Shown: positions 50,508 through 59,585 of the stretch, in pieces
How positions within the stretch are numbered: position 1 is the stretch's first letter
How the letters are laid out: every line of letters starts with the position of its first letter
DNA from: Arthrobacter sp. M4
Lineage (GTDB): Bacteria > Actinomycetota > Actinomycetes > Actinomycetales > Micrococcaceae
Reading direction: 5' to 3'
Length of the DNA stretch: 64,000 nt
Assembly (NCBI RefSeq): GCF_020251205.1
Contig: NZ_JAIWYX010000008.1
Coordinates: forward strand, 62,001 to 126,000
The notes under the pieces: model-generated
Database searches by the model: none
What the model was told of the DNA's origin: nothing
What the model saw: the letters and a program-made list of their open reading frames with translations, nothing else
Made by a program: the position numbers and the translations under genes

Positions 50508-50714
50508 CTAGATTTCCCTCTCGCGGTGTTCAACCACGCGATCCGGGCGATGGCTGGCTGCCATGATGAGCGAGATGACCAGGCCAAGCACCCCAACGCC
50601 CATCAGGATGTAGCCAATCAGTACTTGGTCGACAAAGGGGATCAGGCCTGGTGCAACGGCCCAGGCCAAGATGGCTCCAACCGCGATCAGTACGATGGAT
50701 GCTCCGATTCTCAT
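50508..50714 (-). CDS. DUF6458 family small membrane protein
   Basis: The 68-residue protein MRIGASIVLIAVGAILAWAV has two membrane helices (about 3-22 and 33-54), with a Pro-containing turn between. The basic tail reads SHRPDRVVEHREREI. It starts at the ATG behind AAAGGAG. The family is common in actinobacteria and has no known function. It forms its own unit, with a terminator after it. Confidence 0.88.
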   Translation of the reverse strand: MRIGASIVLIAVGAILAWAVAPGLIPFVDQVLIGYILMGVGVLGLVISLIMAASHRPDRVVEHREREI

Positions 50715-50880
50715 GACTTGCTCCTTTGTTGGGGCAACTGCTTCCTTGTGGGTGGTCTTGTGCTTCACAGGGATGATAAGCCTGCTTATAAACGCAAAGC
50801 TACAGGTCCGGTGCGATAAGGACAATGGTGGCCACGCCTGCGGCCGGGTTCCGCGCCCAGGGAGTGGGTAGGCTTGGGCC

Positions 50881-51498
50881 ATGCAAAGCGTCATCTGGTC
50901 CAAGCCTGAGGGGGAGCGGGCTGGTACGCCTTTGCTGGTGATGATGCATGGCTACGGAACAGACGAGCAGCGCATGGTCAACCTGTTTCCGCACCTGCCC
51001 GGCGAATTCACTTGTGCGGCGCTCCGCGGGCCGATGGATATTGGTGACCACTATGGTTGGTTCCTGCTGGACTACTTCCTCACCAATGACTTCGCCGACG
51101 TCATCACCGCCACCAACAAAGTGTTCGCCTGGATCGATACGTACAAAGGCAATCACAGCAGCGTCAGCCTTCTGGGCTATTCGCAGGGGATGGCTATGGC
51201 AAGCACGCTTCTCCGCCTGAGGCCTGCGGGTTTCAAGGCAACGGTGGGACTCTCCGGCTTTGTGCTGGACAACGAACTCCTTGCGCTCAGCGAGTCTTTT
51301 GATTCCCCGCCAGCGTTCTTCTGGGGGCGGGACAAAGCTGATCCCGTCATCAACGGGGATGCCATTGACCACACCAAAGCCTGGCTGAACGAGCACACAG
51401 CCCTCACCGCCCGCACCTACCCCGGGATGGGGCACAGGATTTCGACGACGGAACTCGCCGATGTGTCCACCTTTCTGCGCCATTACGTCTTGAGCTAG
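50881..51498 (+). CDS. Phospholipase/carboxylesterase-family alpha/beta hydrolase
   Basis: The 205-residue hydrolase has the oxyanion segment PLLVMMHGYGTDEQ, nucleophile elbow LLGYSQGMAMAS, acid region FFWGRDKADPVI and catalytic His in YPGMGHRIS. It belongs to the small cytosolic esterase group related to YpfH and lysophospholipase/thioesterase proteins. No signal peptide is seen. It stands alone; the substrate is unknown. Confidence 0.9.
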   Translation: MQSVIWSKPEGERAGTPLLVMMHGYGTDEQRMVNLFPHLPGEFTCAALRGPMDIGDHYGWFLLDYFLTNDFADVITATNKVFAWIDTYKGNHSSVSLLGYSQGMAMASTLLRLRPAGFKATVGLSGFVLDNELLALSESFDSPPAFFWGRDKADPVINGDAIDHTKAWLNEHTALTARTYPGMGHRISTTELADVSTFLRHYVLS

Positions 51499-51651
51499 TC
51501 GAGGGAGCCGCGCCCAAAGGGCACTCGAAAAGGCTTGGGACACTGGTCCGTGGAGGCCCCAGGTGTTCTGCCGGTCATCCCTCACACGTGTTGGGAGTGA
51601 GGATTTTGTCACATTTGCGTTGCCTCAAATCCACGCTTGAATGACAAATTT

Positions 51652-51665
51652 GTAAGCGCTTACAC
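51652..51665. promoter_or_regulatory. LacI-type operator of the GH65 operon
   Basis: TGTAAGCGCTTACA is a perfect 14-bp palindrome with the central CG typical of LacI-family sites. It lies 66 bp before the lacI gene start in an otherwise gene-free region (51499-51730). It likely mediates autoregulation and control of the downstream HAD and GH65 genes. Confidence 0.75.
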
Positions 51666-51730
51666 TCTTCTTCGGCGGTTCGGTCCCGGGCCGCTGTGTT
51701 CGACAAAAGGAAGGGTTGAGGCCGTGTTGA

Positions 51731-52783
51731 ATGGCTAGGACTCAGCGCGCGACGATCCAGGACGTGGCGGTCCTTTCAGGGCTGTCCATTTGCACCGTGT
51801 CACGGGCGTTGCGCAACCTCCCCAACGTGTCCGATCACGCCCACCGGTTAGTGGCCGACGCTGCAGAGAAACTTGGCTACAAGGCCTCTTCTGCCGCGTC
51901 ACGGCTGGCAGGCGGCACCACTGGAGCCGTGGCGATCATCGCCCCGACTGCCACGGCGTGGTTCTTCGCGCAGGCTGTTGAAGCCGCGGAAGAGGTCTTC
52001 GCCGACAGCGGCCTGGACACGATTCTGGTCAGCCTCCGGAACAAGCCGAGCGTCCACCGCAAGGTCTTCTCCGACCTGACCGCTTTGACCCAGCGCGTTG
52101 ACGGAGTGCTGCTGATCAACGTGGACCTCGACGAAACCGAGATCCAGGCCCTCTCCGCTTCCGATCTTCGCGTGGCGAGCGTCGGCATGCACGATGTACC
52201 GTGGGACAACGTAGGCATTGACAACGAAGACGCTGCTTGGCAAGCGACGTCCCACCTCCTTGGCCTCGGACACTGGAACCTCGCCGTGCTCGCCGCCCGG
52301 GAGAAACGGGGCTACTCAGTGGCCACGAGTCAACAGAGGCTGGCCGGGTTCACCCGGGCGCTTGAGGAACAACACCTCACCGTCCACCCGGACCTGGTCA
52401 TCGACGCGGACTCCAGCATCGAGGGCGGCCGGCGTGCGATGACAGAGCTCATCGCTCACCGAAGCCTACCGACGGCGATCTTCGCCCACTGTGACGAAGC
52501 CGCCTTTGGGGCCTTGATGGCTTTGCGGGAGCACGGACTGTCGTCGCCGAAGGATGTGTCGTTGATCGGGATCGACGACCACCCGATGAGTTGGTTTATG
52601 GGACTCAGCACCGTGGCTCAGCCGGTAGCTGACCAGGGAGCCTTCGCCGCGAATCTCCTTGTGGAGCGGCTGCAGAATCCGGAAGCCAGCCACGAGCCCA
52701 CACACCACCTCCTCAACACGAAGCTGATCGAACGGAAGACAACGCGCCGCAAGCGTGGAACGGAAAAGCACAAACATGACTGA
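51731..52783 (+). CDS. LacI-family regulator of the disaccharide phosphorylase operon
   Basis: The 350-residue LacI protein has the helix-turn-helix ATIQDVAVLSGLSICTVSRALRNLPNVS. Its effector domain has GAVAIIAPTATAWFFAQAVEAAEEV, RVDGVLLINVD, FAHCDEAAFGALMAL and VSLIGIDDHPMS. It is the first gene of an operon with the HAD mutase (8-bp overlap) and GH65 enzyme. Expected effector: a disaccharide or glucose phosphate. Confidence 0.93.
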   Translation: MARTQRATIQDVAVLSGLSICTVSRALRNLPNVSDHAHRLVADAAEKLGYKASSAASRLAGGTTGAVAIIAPTATAWFFAQAVEAAEEVFADSGLDTILVSLRNKPSVHRKVFSDLTALTQRVDGVLLINVDLDETEIQALSASDLRVASVGMHDVPWDNVGIDNEDAAWQATSHLLGLGHWNLAVLAAREKRGYSVATSQQRLAGFTRALEEQHLTVHPDLVIDADSSIEGGRRAMTELIAHRSLPTAIFAHCDEAAFGALMALREHGLSSPKDVSLIGIDDHPMSWFMGLSTVAQPVADQGAFAANLLVERLQNPEASHEPTHHLLNTKLIERKTTRRKRGTEKHKHD

Positions 52784-53501
52784 ACACCGCACCGCCTGGG
52801 CCGGCGCCTCCGCTGTTCTCTTCGACCTCGACGGCGTGCTGACGCCCACTGCCGTAGTGCACGAGCAAGCCTGGCAGGAACTGTTCGACGGCTACTTGGC
52901 CGAAACTGGCAACCCGGAAGGCTACCGGGAAAGCGACTACTTCGATTTCATCGACGGCAAGCCGCGGTTCGACGGCGTCCGGGACTTCCTGGCCTCCCGC
53001 GGGGTCGAGCTCCCCGAAGGACCCGCCGATGACGACCCCTCCAATGCAACTGTCCAGGGTCTGGGGAACCGCAAGAACCGCATTTTCAACGACATTGTGG
53101 AAACCCATGGCGTCGCCCCCTACGAGGGTTCGGTTCGCTTTGTCCGCGCGGCGCTCGAGGAAGGCCTCAAGCTGGCGGTCGTTTCGTCGTCGCGCAATGC
53201 GCCGGCCGTGCTGAAGGCAGCCGGCCTCGCCGGCCTGTTCCCGGTAGTGGTCGATGGACAAGTGGCGGCGGATCACGGCCTGCCGGGCAAGCCGGACCCC
53301 GCCACCTTCAAGTACGCGGCGAAGCTCCTGGACATCCCCACCGAGCAGTGCGTCATCGTTGAGGACGCAGTTTCCGGCGTCAAGGCGGGCAGCGCAGGCA
53401 GCTTCCGCGCAGTCATCGGCGTGGACCGTGGCGCGGGACGCGAAGTCCTGCTGGACGCTGGCGCAACGTTCGTCGTCGACGACCTGGCTGACCTGCTCTG
53501 A
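52776..53501 (+). CDS. HAD-family hydrolase, beta-phosphoglucomutase-like
   Basis: The 241-residue HAD protein has motif I FDLDGVLTP (nucleophile and acid/base Asp), a helical cap (ESDYFDFIDGKPRFDGVRDFLASRG), motif II VVSSSRNA, Lys in GKPDPATF and motif IV IVEDAVSGVKAG. With the GH65 gene it matches the Rv3400-Rv3401 arrangement. It probably converts beta-glucose 1-phosphate from phosphorolysis to glucose 6-phosphate. Confidence 0.9.
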   Translation: MTEHRTAWAGASAVLFDLDGVLTPTAVVHEQAWQELFDGYLAETGNPEGYRESDYFDFIDGKPRFDGVRDFLASRGVELPEGPADDDPSNATVQGLGNRKNRIFNDIVETHGVAPYEGSVRFVRAALEEGLKLAVVSSSRNAPAVLKAAGLAGLFPVVVDGQVAADHGLPGKPDPATFKYAAKLLDIPTEQCVIVEDAVSGVKAGSAGSFRAVIGVDRGAGREVLLDAGATFVVDDLADLL

Positions 53502-53707
53502 CCAAGCTCCGGTCGACGGGGGACGGCGACGCCAAATCCTACCTGGATAGCGAACAAAGACAGCCCGCCAGGGTGGTCCTAAACGGGCCCTTCCGCTGGT
53601 AAACGTGAGGCCCGCGCCTCCGCTGGCGGCCGTCGTCGGACCCTCCACAGACTCCCACCCACTTCCTTGCTTTCCCCAATACTTCTCCTGTAAGGAACAC
53701 ACCTCCC

Positions 53708-56107
53708 ATGGCACTCATCAGTTCTGACCGGCTGCGCTTCCCTTGCGATCCTTGGAAGCTCGTGGAGAACATCCACGTACCTGGCGACGCCGGCACGCTG
53801 GAGACGTTGTTCTGCGTCGGCAATGGCCACCTGGGCGTCCGCGGCGCCCACTGGTCAGCCGGTGACGGCGATCTCCCGGGCACGTTTATCAACGGTTTCC
53901 ACGAGGTCTGGGACATCAAGCACGCCGAGAATGCATTCGGTTTCGCCCGGACCGGCCAGCGAATCGTGTACGTTCCTGACGCCAATAACTTCGCGGTAGT
54001 GATCGACGGCGAGCAGCTGAACCTCAGCGAATCCGTGGTGGCCGACTACCGCCGCACGGTGGACTTTTCCACAGGTATCTACGAGTGCTCCATCACGTGG
54101 CAGTGCCGCTCCGGCGCCACAGTCACAACCGTGGAGCGCCGGGCTGTCGGCTTCGAATCCAGGGGCTCGCTGGGCATCGAGCTGACTGTCACGGCCGACC
54201 GATACGTTTCCGTGGACATCACCTCCACACTCCTTAATCGACAGGACCAACCTGTTGAGGACCACTCGGAGCACGATCCCCGTCGCTCAGGTCGGCACGC
54301 CGGACGTGTGCTCAGTCCCCTGCACCTGCAGGGCGCGGACGGATCGCTCCGCCTGGCGTGGCGGACCTCTGAGTCGCGGCAACGCATCGGGGTTGCCGTG
54401 GACCACTGGATCTCGTCTGATCACCAGCCCTTCGAAACCACGGTTGGGGAGGACGAGTCGACAGTTCGCTACGTCCTGCCCATCGGTGAGGGCGAGGAAT
54501 TCCGCTTGGAAAAGAGCGTCAGCTACGTCGTAGCCGGCGCAGCCGAGCCGGTAGTCGGCGTCGAGGGTGAGTCAACAGTCGACGACGGCGGTGAGGGGCT
54601 CGCCGCTGCGGCGGAAGAAGCGCTAATTCCGGTGCGCGAAGTCTTCGCCCAATCAACCGCACACTACCGTCGATACTGGTCGTCAGCCGACGTTATTGTC
54701 CGCGGGCAGCCGGAACTTCAGCAGGCCGTGCGCTGGAGCCTTTTCCAGCTGGCCCAGGCCACTGCCCGGGCAGGTGTGGCCGGCATCCCCGCCAAGGGCG
54801 TTTCCGGGTCCGGCTATGAGGGCCACTACTTCTGGGACCAGGAAATCTACCTTCTGCCCTACCTGACCTACACCAACCCCGCCGGTGCGCGACAGGTCCT
54901 GGAGTCGCGCCATGCCATGCTGCCGGATGCGCGCATCCGGGCAAAGGAACTCAGTGTGGAAGGCGCCCTTTTCCCGTGGCGCACTATCAACGGCCTTGAA
55001 GCCAGCGCCTACTACGCAGCCGGAACCGCGCAGTTCCACATTGCGGCAGCCATCGCCTTTGCGGCGAACCGATACGAGTGGGCCAGCGGCGACCCCGGCT
55101 TCCGCACCGAAGTGGGCGCCGACCTGCTCATCGAGACGGCGCGAATGTGGCTTTCGCTCGGGTTCTTCGGCAAGGACGGCATGTTCCACATTCACGGTGT
55201 CACCGGCCCGGATGAGTACACCGCCGTGGTGAACGACAACCTGTACACGAACGTTATGGCGCGCTTCAACCTGCGCGCGGCCGCCGCACTGGACCACCCT
55301 GGCATCGAACCGAACGAGCAGGACCTTTGGGCACAGGCAGCCGAGCGCATGGCCTTGCCCTACGACGAACACCTGCATGTCCACAGCCAGGACAACGACT
55401 TCATGACCCTGGAGCCGTGGGACTGGTCCACACCACGCTCCAAGTACCCGCTGCTGCTGAACTTCCACCCACTGGTGATCTACCGCCACCAGGTGCTCAA
55501 GCAGGCGGATACCGTGCTGGCGATGTTCCTTCAGTGGCAGGACTTCACCCCCGAGGAGAAGCAGCGCGCCTTCGACTTTTATGACCCCATCACCACGGGA
55601 GACTCCACTCTTTCCGCCTGTGTGCAGGGGATCATGGCCGCCGAGGTGGGCTACGCGGGGGTTGCGCTCAAGCACTTCACCGAGGCCTTGTTCATCGATC
55701 TGGACAACACGCACCTCAACACCGTGGATGGCGTCCACATTGCCTCTACGGGCGGCATCTGGTCCTCCCTTGTTTGCGGCTTCGCGGGCATGCGGGACCA
55801 AGGTGAGGTGCTGTACTTCGACCCTCGCCTTCCTAAAGAGTGGGAGAGCCTGTCCTTCAAGCTGCACCTCCGTGGCCGGCAGCTCGCAGTGGAACTCGCC
55901 TCTGGACGGATCACGCTAGTGCTCAATGGCCAACTGGAGGGCTTCTCACAAGAACCGATTGAGGTGGCCGTCCGCGGCCAGCGCCTCAACGTCGGTTCGC
56001 AGCCCGTCACCGTGGCGCTCGACGACGTCGCCGTCCCGCCGCCGTCGGTGTTTCCGAGCAACATGCCCACTGCCGGTATCCCGGTGATTGGCCTGCCCCG
56101 CTCCTAA
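53708..56107 (+). CDS. Glycoside hydrolase family 65 disaccharide phosphorylase-like
   Basis: The 799-residue protein has the GH65 N-terminal beta-sandwich (about 1-310; ETLFCVGNGHLGVRGA). The (alpha/alpha)6 catalytic barrel follows, with GIPAKGVSGSGYEGHYFWDQEIYLLPYL, FPWRTINGLEAS, and the catalytic Glu in IHGVTGPDEYTAVVNDNLYTN near 505. A small C-terminal beta-domain closes it. Family enzymes phosphorolyse maltose, trehalose, kojibiose or nigerose to glucose 1-phosphate and glucose. The specific sugar is not clear. It is cytosolic and pairs with the upstream HAD mutase. Confidence 0.92.
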   Translation: MALISSDRLRFPCDPWKLVENIHVPGDAGTLETLFCVGNGHLGVRGAHWSAGDGDLPGTFINGFHEVWDIKHAENAFGFARTGQRIVYVPDANNFAVVIDGEQLNLSESVVADYRRTVDFSTGIYECSITWQCRSGATVTTVERRAVGFESRGSLGIELTVTADRYVSVDITSTLLNRQDQPVEDHSEHDPRRSGRHAGRVLSPLHLQGADGSLRLAWRTSESRQRIGVAVDHWISSDHQPFETTVGEDESTVRYVLPIGEGEEFRLEKSVSYVVAGAAEPVVGVEGESTVDDGGEGLAAAAEEALIPVREVFAQSTAHYRRYWSSADVIVRGQPELQQAVRWSLFQLAQATARAGVAGIPAKGVSGSGYEGHYFWDQEIYLLPYLTYTNPAGARQVLESRHAMLPDARIRAKELSVEGALFPWRTINGLEASAYYAAGTAQFHIAAAIAFAANRYEWASGDPGFRTEVGADLLIETARMWLSLGFFGKDGMFHIHGVTGPDEYTAVVNDNLYTNVMARFNLRAAAALDHPGIEPNEQDLWAQAAERMALPYDEHLHVHSQDNDFMTLEPWDWSTPRSKYPLLLNFHPLVIYRHQVLKQADTVLAMFLQWQDFTPEEKQRAFDFYDPITTGDSTLSACVQGIMAAEVGYAGVALKHFTEALFIDLDNTHLNTVDGVHIASTGGIWSSLVCGFAGMRDQGEVLYFDPRLPKEWESLSFKLHLRGRQLAVELASGRITLVLNGQLEGFSQEPIEVAVRGQRLNVGSQPVTVALDDVAVPPPSVFPSNMPTAGIPVIGLPRS

Positions 56108-56127
56108 CGGCGCCCCAGCTAGCGCTG

Positions 56128-56161
56128 GGGGTGGCCCCGGCAATTCAGCCGGGGCCACCCC
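56128..56161 (+). terminator. Rho-independent terminator of GH65 operon
   Basis: GGGGTGGCCCCGGC, loop AATTCA, GCCGGGGCCACCCC form a perfect 14-bp stem 20 bp after the GH65 stop. A short pyrimidine stretch follows. Confidence 0.8.
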
Positions 56162-56176
56162 TACGCGTGCGGCGAG

Positions 56177-56255
56177 GAGTTTGTGTACAGCTCAGACCCC
56201 TTATATCAGACCCTTATAGACGGCCACATAAGGGGCACTAAGTGGACACAATCTC
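56177..56255. repeat. Degenerate copy of the GAGTTTGTGTACAG palindrome
   Basis: GAGTTTGTGTACAG (56177-56190) followed by CTCAGACCCC matches the left arm of the 36810 element almost base for base. A degraded right arm (GTGGACACAATCTC) lies at 56242-56255 and overlaps the 3' end of the MFS gene. Confidence 0.55.
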
Positions 56256-57599
56256 CGGCTCCTCGGTGGGCTCTGCCTTGTCCAGTGGATGCTCCAGCTC
56301 GTCTGTGGGCATCCGGGCAGCGGCCATGGCAACCACCGCCACGACCGGGCAGACCGTCCCGGCCACCAGGAAGATCAGCCAGAGCGGCGCCATCTGGGCA
56401 ACCGGGCCGGCCAAGGCCATGGAAAGCGGCATCAGGGCTAGCGAGACAAAGAAATCCAGGCTCGAAACCCTGCCCAGCAACCTTGGCGGTACGCGGCGTT
56501 GGAGCAAGGTGCCCCAGATGACCATGCCGACGCCGCCGGAAGCGCCGAAGACGAACAGGGCCACGGCCATCACCCAGAAGTTCGCGATTATTCCGACGGC
56601 GGCAATCGGCAAGCTGCCGAGGCCCCATGACACCATCATGACGGTGAGATAGCGACGCGGCAGCGTCATCGAGGCCGTGACCAGCGAGGCCATTGCCCCG
56701 CCCACACCCATCACGGCCAGCAGGAAACCAAACATCCTGGAATCGCCGGACAACTGCTCCTCCACAACGAACGGTAGGAGGACTTCGATGGGACCGATCA
56801 GGAACAGCACTGAGAGGCATGCCCATAAAAGAGTCCAGAGCAACCACGGTGTACGGAGGGTGTAGACGATTCCCTCGTGAAGGTCATGGAAGAAGGACGT
56901 CTTCCTTGGTTGGACTGCATCGGTGTTTGTTGCGTTTGTGGTCGTTGGCCGAGCAGCGGCCGAATCGGCGTCGAGGCTGTGGCGGCCGAGGAAATTCAGG
57001 ATGACGAACGCCGTGAGGTGACAGACAGCCACACCAGATACCGCGTGGGCAGGGCTCAGCGAGGCCACCACGATGCCCGCAACAGCAGGACCGGCTGCCT
57101 GCTGCAGGATTGGCCGCATGGTACCTTCCATGCCGTTGGCGGCCAGCAAGTCCTCGGGCGGCAGGATCCGGGGGAGGATCGCCGAATAGGCAGGGAAGAA
57201 GAAGGCGGCGCCAATGCCCAAAACGAAGGCGCCCACTGCAACGTGCCAGAGCTGCAGCCAGCCAAATATCGCCAACAGGCTCACGATGGCGATGACTGCC
57301 AAATTGGTCCCCTCAACGGCAATAATCAGCAGGCGCTGCGGCATCCGGTCAGCAGCAATGCCTCCTGCGAGTACAAAGGCGACCAGGCCAATGCTGGCTG
57401 CAGTGGCCACAAGGGACAGCTCCAGTGGTCCCCCGCCAAGGTGAAGGACCTCGTAAACCATGGCCACGGCCCACATGCCGGAGCCGAAAATGGAGATCGC
57501 CAGCGCGGAAATCAGCACGCGGTATTTCCGGTGCGCGAATGGGCGCAAAGCCCTAAGTTGTGCCATAAGTCCAGTCAGGTAGGAAGCGGTCAATGGCAC
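56238..57599 (-). CDS. MFS transporter, EntS/exporter-like
   Basis: The roughly 440-453-residue twelve-helix MFS protein has FAHRKYRVLISALAISIFGSGMWAVAM at the first helix. Other segments are LAGGIAADRMPQRLLI, AYSAILPRILPPEDLLAANGMEGTMRP and IWGTLLQRRVPPRLLGRVSSLDFF. These are features of the DHA3/EntS-type exporters that expel drugs or siderophores. The start is uncertain: GTG at 57599, TTG at 57593 (with GGAG 7 bases before) or ATG at 57566. The C-terminal tail is acidic. It is convergent with the GH65 operon. Confidence 0.88.
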   Translation of the reverse strand: MPLTASYLTGLMAQLRALRPFAHRKYRVLISALAISIFGSGMWAVAMVYEVLHLGGGPLELSLVATAASIGLVAFVLAGGIAADRMPQRLLIIAVEGTNLAVIAIVSLLAIFGWLQLWHVAVGAFVLGIGAAFFFPAYSAILPRILPPEDLLAANGMEGTMRPILQQAAGPAVAGIVVASLSPAHAVSGVAVCHLTAFVILNFLGRHSLDADSAAARPTTTNATNTDAVQPRKTSFFHDLHEGIVYTLRTPWLLWTLLWACLSVLFLIGPIEVLLPFVVEEQLSGDSRMFGFLLAVMGVGGAMASLVTASMTLPRRYLTVMMVSWGLGSLPIAAVGIIANFWVMAVALFVFGASGGVGMVIWGTLLQRRVPPRLLGRVSSLDFFVSLALMPLSMALAGPVAQMAPLWLIFLVAGTVCPVVAVVAMAAARMPTDELEHPLDKAEPTEEPEIVST

Positions 57600-57763
57600 G
57601 CTCCAACGTCACCGGTGGTTCGTTGTGCGGCCTGTCCATGGAAAGGGGACTAACCCGCAGGGGAACACAAGGGACTAAACCCGGAGGGGGAAGCATCGGG
57701 TGTCAGTGAGCGTGCTCAAGCCGAACTAGGGATGGTGCCTTAGTCAGACGAGCGGATCGGGAG

Positions 57764-57916
57764 CTACTCTTCCGGAGCCGCTTCGTCGGTGTCAGGGCCC
57801 TCGGCGGGATCCTGGCTGTGCAATCCGGTGTCGTGCGGAACCCAGCCTTCCGTCTCGCCTTCCGCCGGAGCATCGGTGTGGTGGCGTTCGCTGCTGAAGT
57901 TGCTGGTCTTTTCCAT
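57764..57916 (-). CDS. Small acidic protein
   Basis: The 50-residue product begins MEKTSNFSSERHHTDAPAEG and ends EAAPEE. It is hydrophilic and acidic. An AGGAAG site lies about 9 bases before the ATG, and the codon third positions are GC-rich as in neighbours. No known domain. The longer minus-strand frame that overlaps it has a basic, low-complexity composition and looks spurious. Confidence 0.55.
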   Translation of the reverse strand: MEKTSNFSSERHHTDAPAEGETEGWVPHDTGLHSQDPAEGPDTDEAAPEE

Positions 57917-58090
57917 TCCGGATACTTCCTGTCCCTTGTTGGACTTTCCGTTGGACTTTTCCTGAAGCGCACGCTCAGTTTACGCCCGTGTTCGCCACCC
58001 AGCCATCCTTTCCACATAGGACTCGCAGCCGTGGGACCGGTTTTCGCCACCGACTAGGCTTGGCAGAGACGGGTTTCCAACCACGCAGGG

Positions 58091-58945
58091 GTGACGATGC
58101 CTAAACGAACCAATCCGGCCGTCAGAATCGCACACAAGACAGCACACAATGCCGTGTTCGACCAGCAGGGCCGGCCGACAGCGGGCCTCCACGGGGCGTT
58201 GCTGCGCGCTGTTGACGTCCAACGCCCGCTTGTGCTGGCAAACCTGCGTCGGCTGCAGCGCAGATACCCCGGAGCGCCACCCTATTTCCTTGCGGCAAAG
58301 CTGGAGCGCGACTATCTGGCCGCTGTTACCAGTGGCGGGGCCGCGGTAGGTGCCACCGCCGTTGTGCCCGGCCTGGGCACCGCGGCATCGTTGGGCTTGT
58401 CCGCCGTAGCCACCATAGGTTTTCTTGAGGCAACAGCGCTCTACGCGTCGTCCCTTGCGGAGCTTCATGGCGTCCGTTTGGAGGACCCGGAACGTGCCAG
58501 CACGCTGGTCATGGCCATCATTCTGGGCGAAGAAGGAACTGCGCTGCTTGGTTCGCTTAGCGGTCAGTCGCTGGGCAAGGGTAGGGGAGTCACTCATGCA
58601 TGGGGAACCATCCTGGGCAAGCGGCTGCCGATCTCCGGCTTTGCTGCCATCCGCGATCGCATCCAGCGGGCTTTCCTTCGACGCCTTGTGAAGCGGCAGG
58701 GGACGGCATTGTTGGGTCGCGCCCTGCCGTTCGGGATTGGTGCTGCGGTTGGCGGTGCCGGGAACCTGATGATGGGGCGCGCCGTAGTGAAAACGGCCAA
58801 GGAGGCATTCGGTCCGCTGCCGGACACTGTCCCGGGCGAACTCCTGCCGGGCGAGCTCCTGCCGGGCGGATTCCTGCCGGGCGGACCCGTGATGGGTTCC
58901 GATCCGCTGCCATTGGAAGGTCCGGCCGGTGACCAACCAAGCTGA
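58091..58945 (+). CDS. EcsC-like hypothetical protein
   Basis: The product is 284 residues (282 from the ATG at 58097). It has a Gly/Ala-rich hydrophobic core TSGGAAVGATAVVPGLGTAASLGLSAVATIGFLEATALYA and a helical region ELHGVRLEDPERASTLVMAIILGEEG, resembling EcsC-family proteins. The C-terminus carries a degenerate five-residue repeat (LLPGE/LPGG). Its 3' end overlaps pxpB by 17 bp, suggesting coupled expression, but function is unknown. Confidence 0.7.
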   Translation: MTMPKRTNPAVRIAHKTAHNAVFDQQGRPTAGLHGALLRAVDVQRPLVLANLRRLQRRYPGAPPYFLAAKLERDYLAAVTSGGAAVGATAVVPGLGTAASLGLSAVATIGFLEATALYASSLAELHGVRLEDPERASTLVMAIILGEEGTALLGSLSGQSLGKGRGVTHAWGTILGKRLPISGFAAIRDRIQRAFLRRLVKRQGTALLGRALPFGIGAAVGGAGNLMMGRAVVKTAKEAFGPLPDTVPGELLPGELLPGGFLPGGPVMGSDPLPLEGPAGDQPS

Positions 58946-59585
58946 CCACGCCGACGAGTTGCGGATTCTGGGCTGTGGTGATGCCGCTTTCCTCGCAGAG
59001 TTCCCCAACCTTGACTCTGTGCTGGCCCACTATCGAGGGCTGACAAAGGGCGGTCCGGCCGCTGGTTCCCTGCCAGCCGGTGTCATCGATGTTGTTCCGG
59101 CCGCCAGAACCATCCTGGTAACTTTCAACCCCTCGGTGATTGAAGGCGCAGCGGTCCACCATTGGATCCGTTCCACCCCGCCGGAAAGGTCGGGCGCCCC
59201 AGTCGGAAGCGAAGTCCAGATCGAGGTGAGGTACGGCGGACCTGACCTGTCCGACGTCGCACATCACCTGGGCGTCTCCGAGGCGCAGGTGGTCAACCTC
59301 CATACCGGTTCGGCGTGGACTGCCGCGTTTTCGGGCTTCGCGCCGGGATTCGTTTATCTGGTAACGGATCACGCACGACTTCATGTACCGCGGCGCAGCA
59401 ATCCGCGCACAACTGTGCCAGCTGGCGCAGTTGGCCTTGCCGGCGAATTCAGCGGGGTTTATCCGCGTCAGTCGCCGGGTGGCTGGCAGCTGATCGGAAC
59501 AACGACGGCGGTACTTTGGGATGCGTCGCGACGGGAACCGGCCCTGATCCAACCTGGTGACACTGTCCGATTCGTGGAGGCCTAA
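58929..59585 (+). CDS. pxpB: 5-oxoprolinase subunit PxpB (KipI-like)
   Basis: The 218-residue protein starts at GTG. It has the allophanate hydrolase subunit 1/KipI pattern: LAHYRGLTKGG, VPAARTILVTFNPSVI, VEIEVRYGGPDLSDVAHHLGVSEAQVVNLHTG, FSGFAPGFVYL, VPRRSNPRTTVPAGAVGLAGEFSGVYPRQSPGGWQLIG. With PxpC and PxpA it forms the bacterial ATP-dependent 5-oxoprolinase that opens 5-oxoproline to glutamate. The pxpC start shares its first base with this stop codon. Confidence 0.92.
   Translation: MTNQADHADELRILGCGDAAFLAEFPNLDSVLAHYRGLTKGGPAAGSLPAGVIDVVPAARTILVTFNPSVIEGAAVHHWIRSTPPERSGAPVGSEVQIEVRYGGPDLSDVAHHLGVSEAQVVNLHTGSAWTAAFSGFAPGFVYLVTDHARLHVPRRSNPRTTVPAGAVGLAGEFSGVYPRQSPGGWQLIGTTTAVLWDASRREPALIQPGDTVRFVEA

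Noticed and set aside
57703..58050. 115-residue basic minus-strand frame
   Set aside because: A different frame in the same place gives a better small acidic protein with a ribosome-binding site; the longer frame is Arg/Thr/Pro-rich and motif-free.
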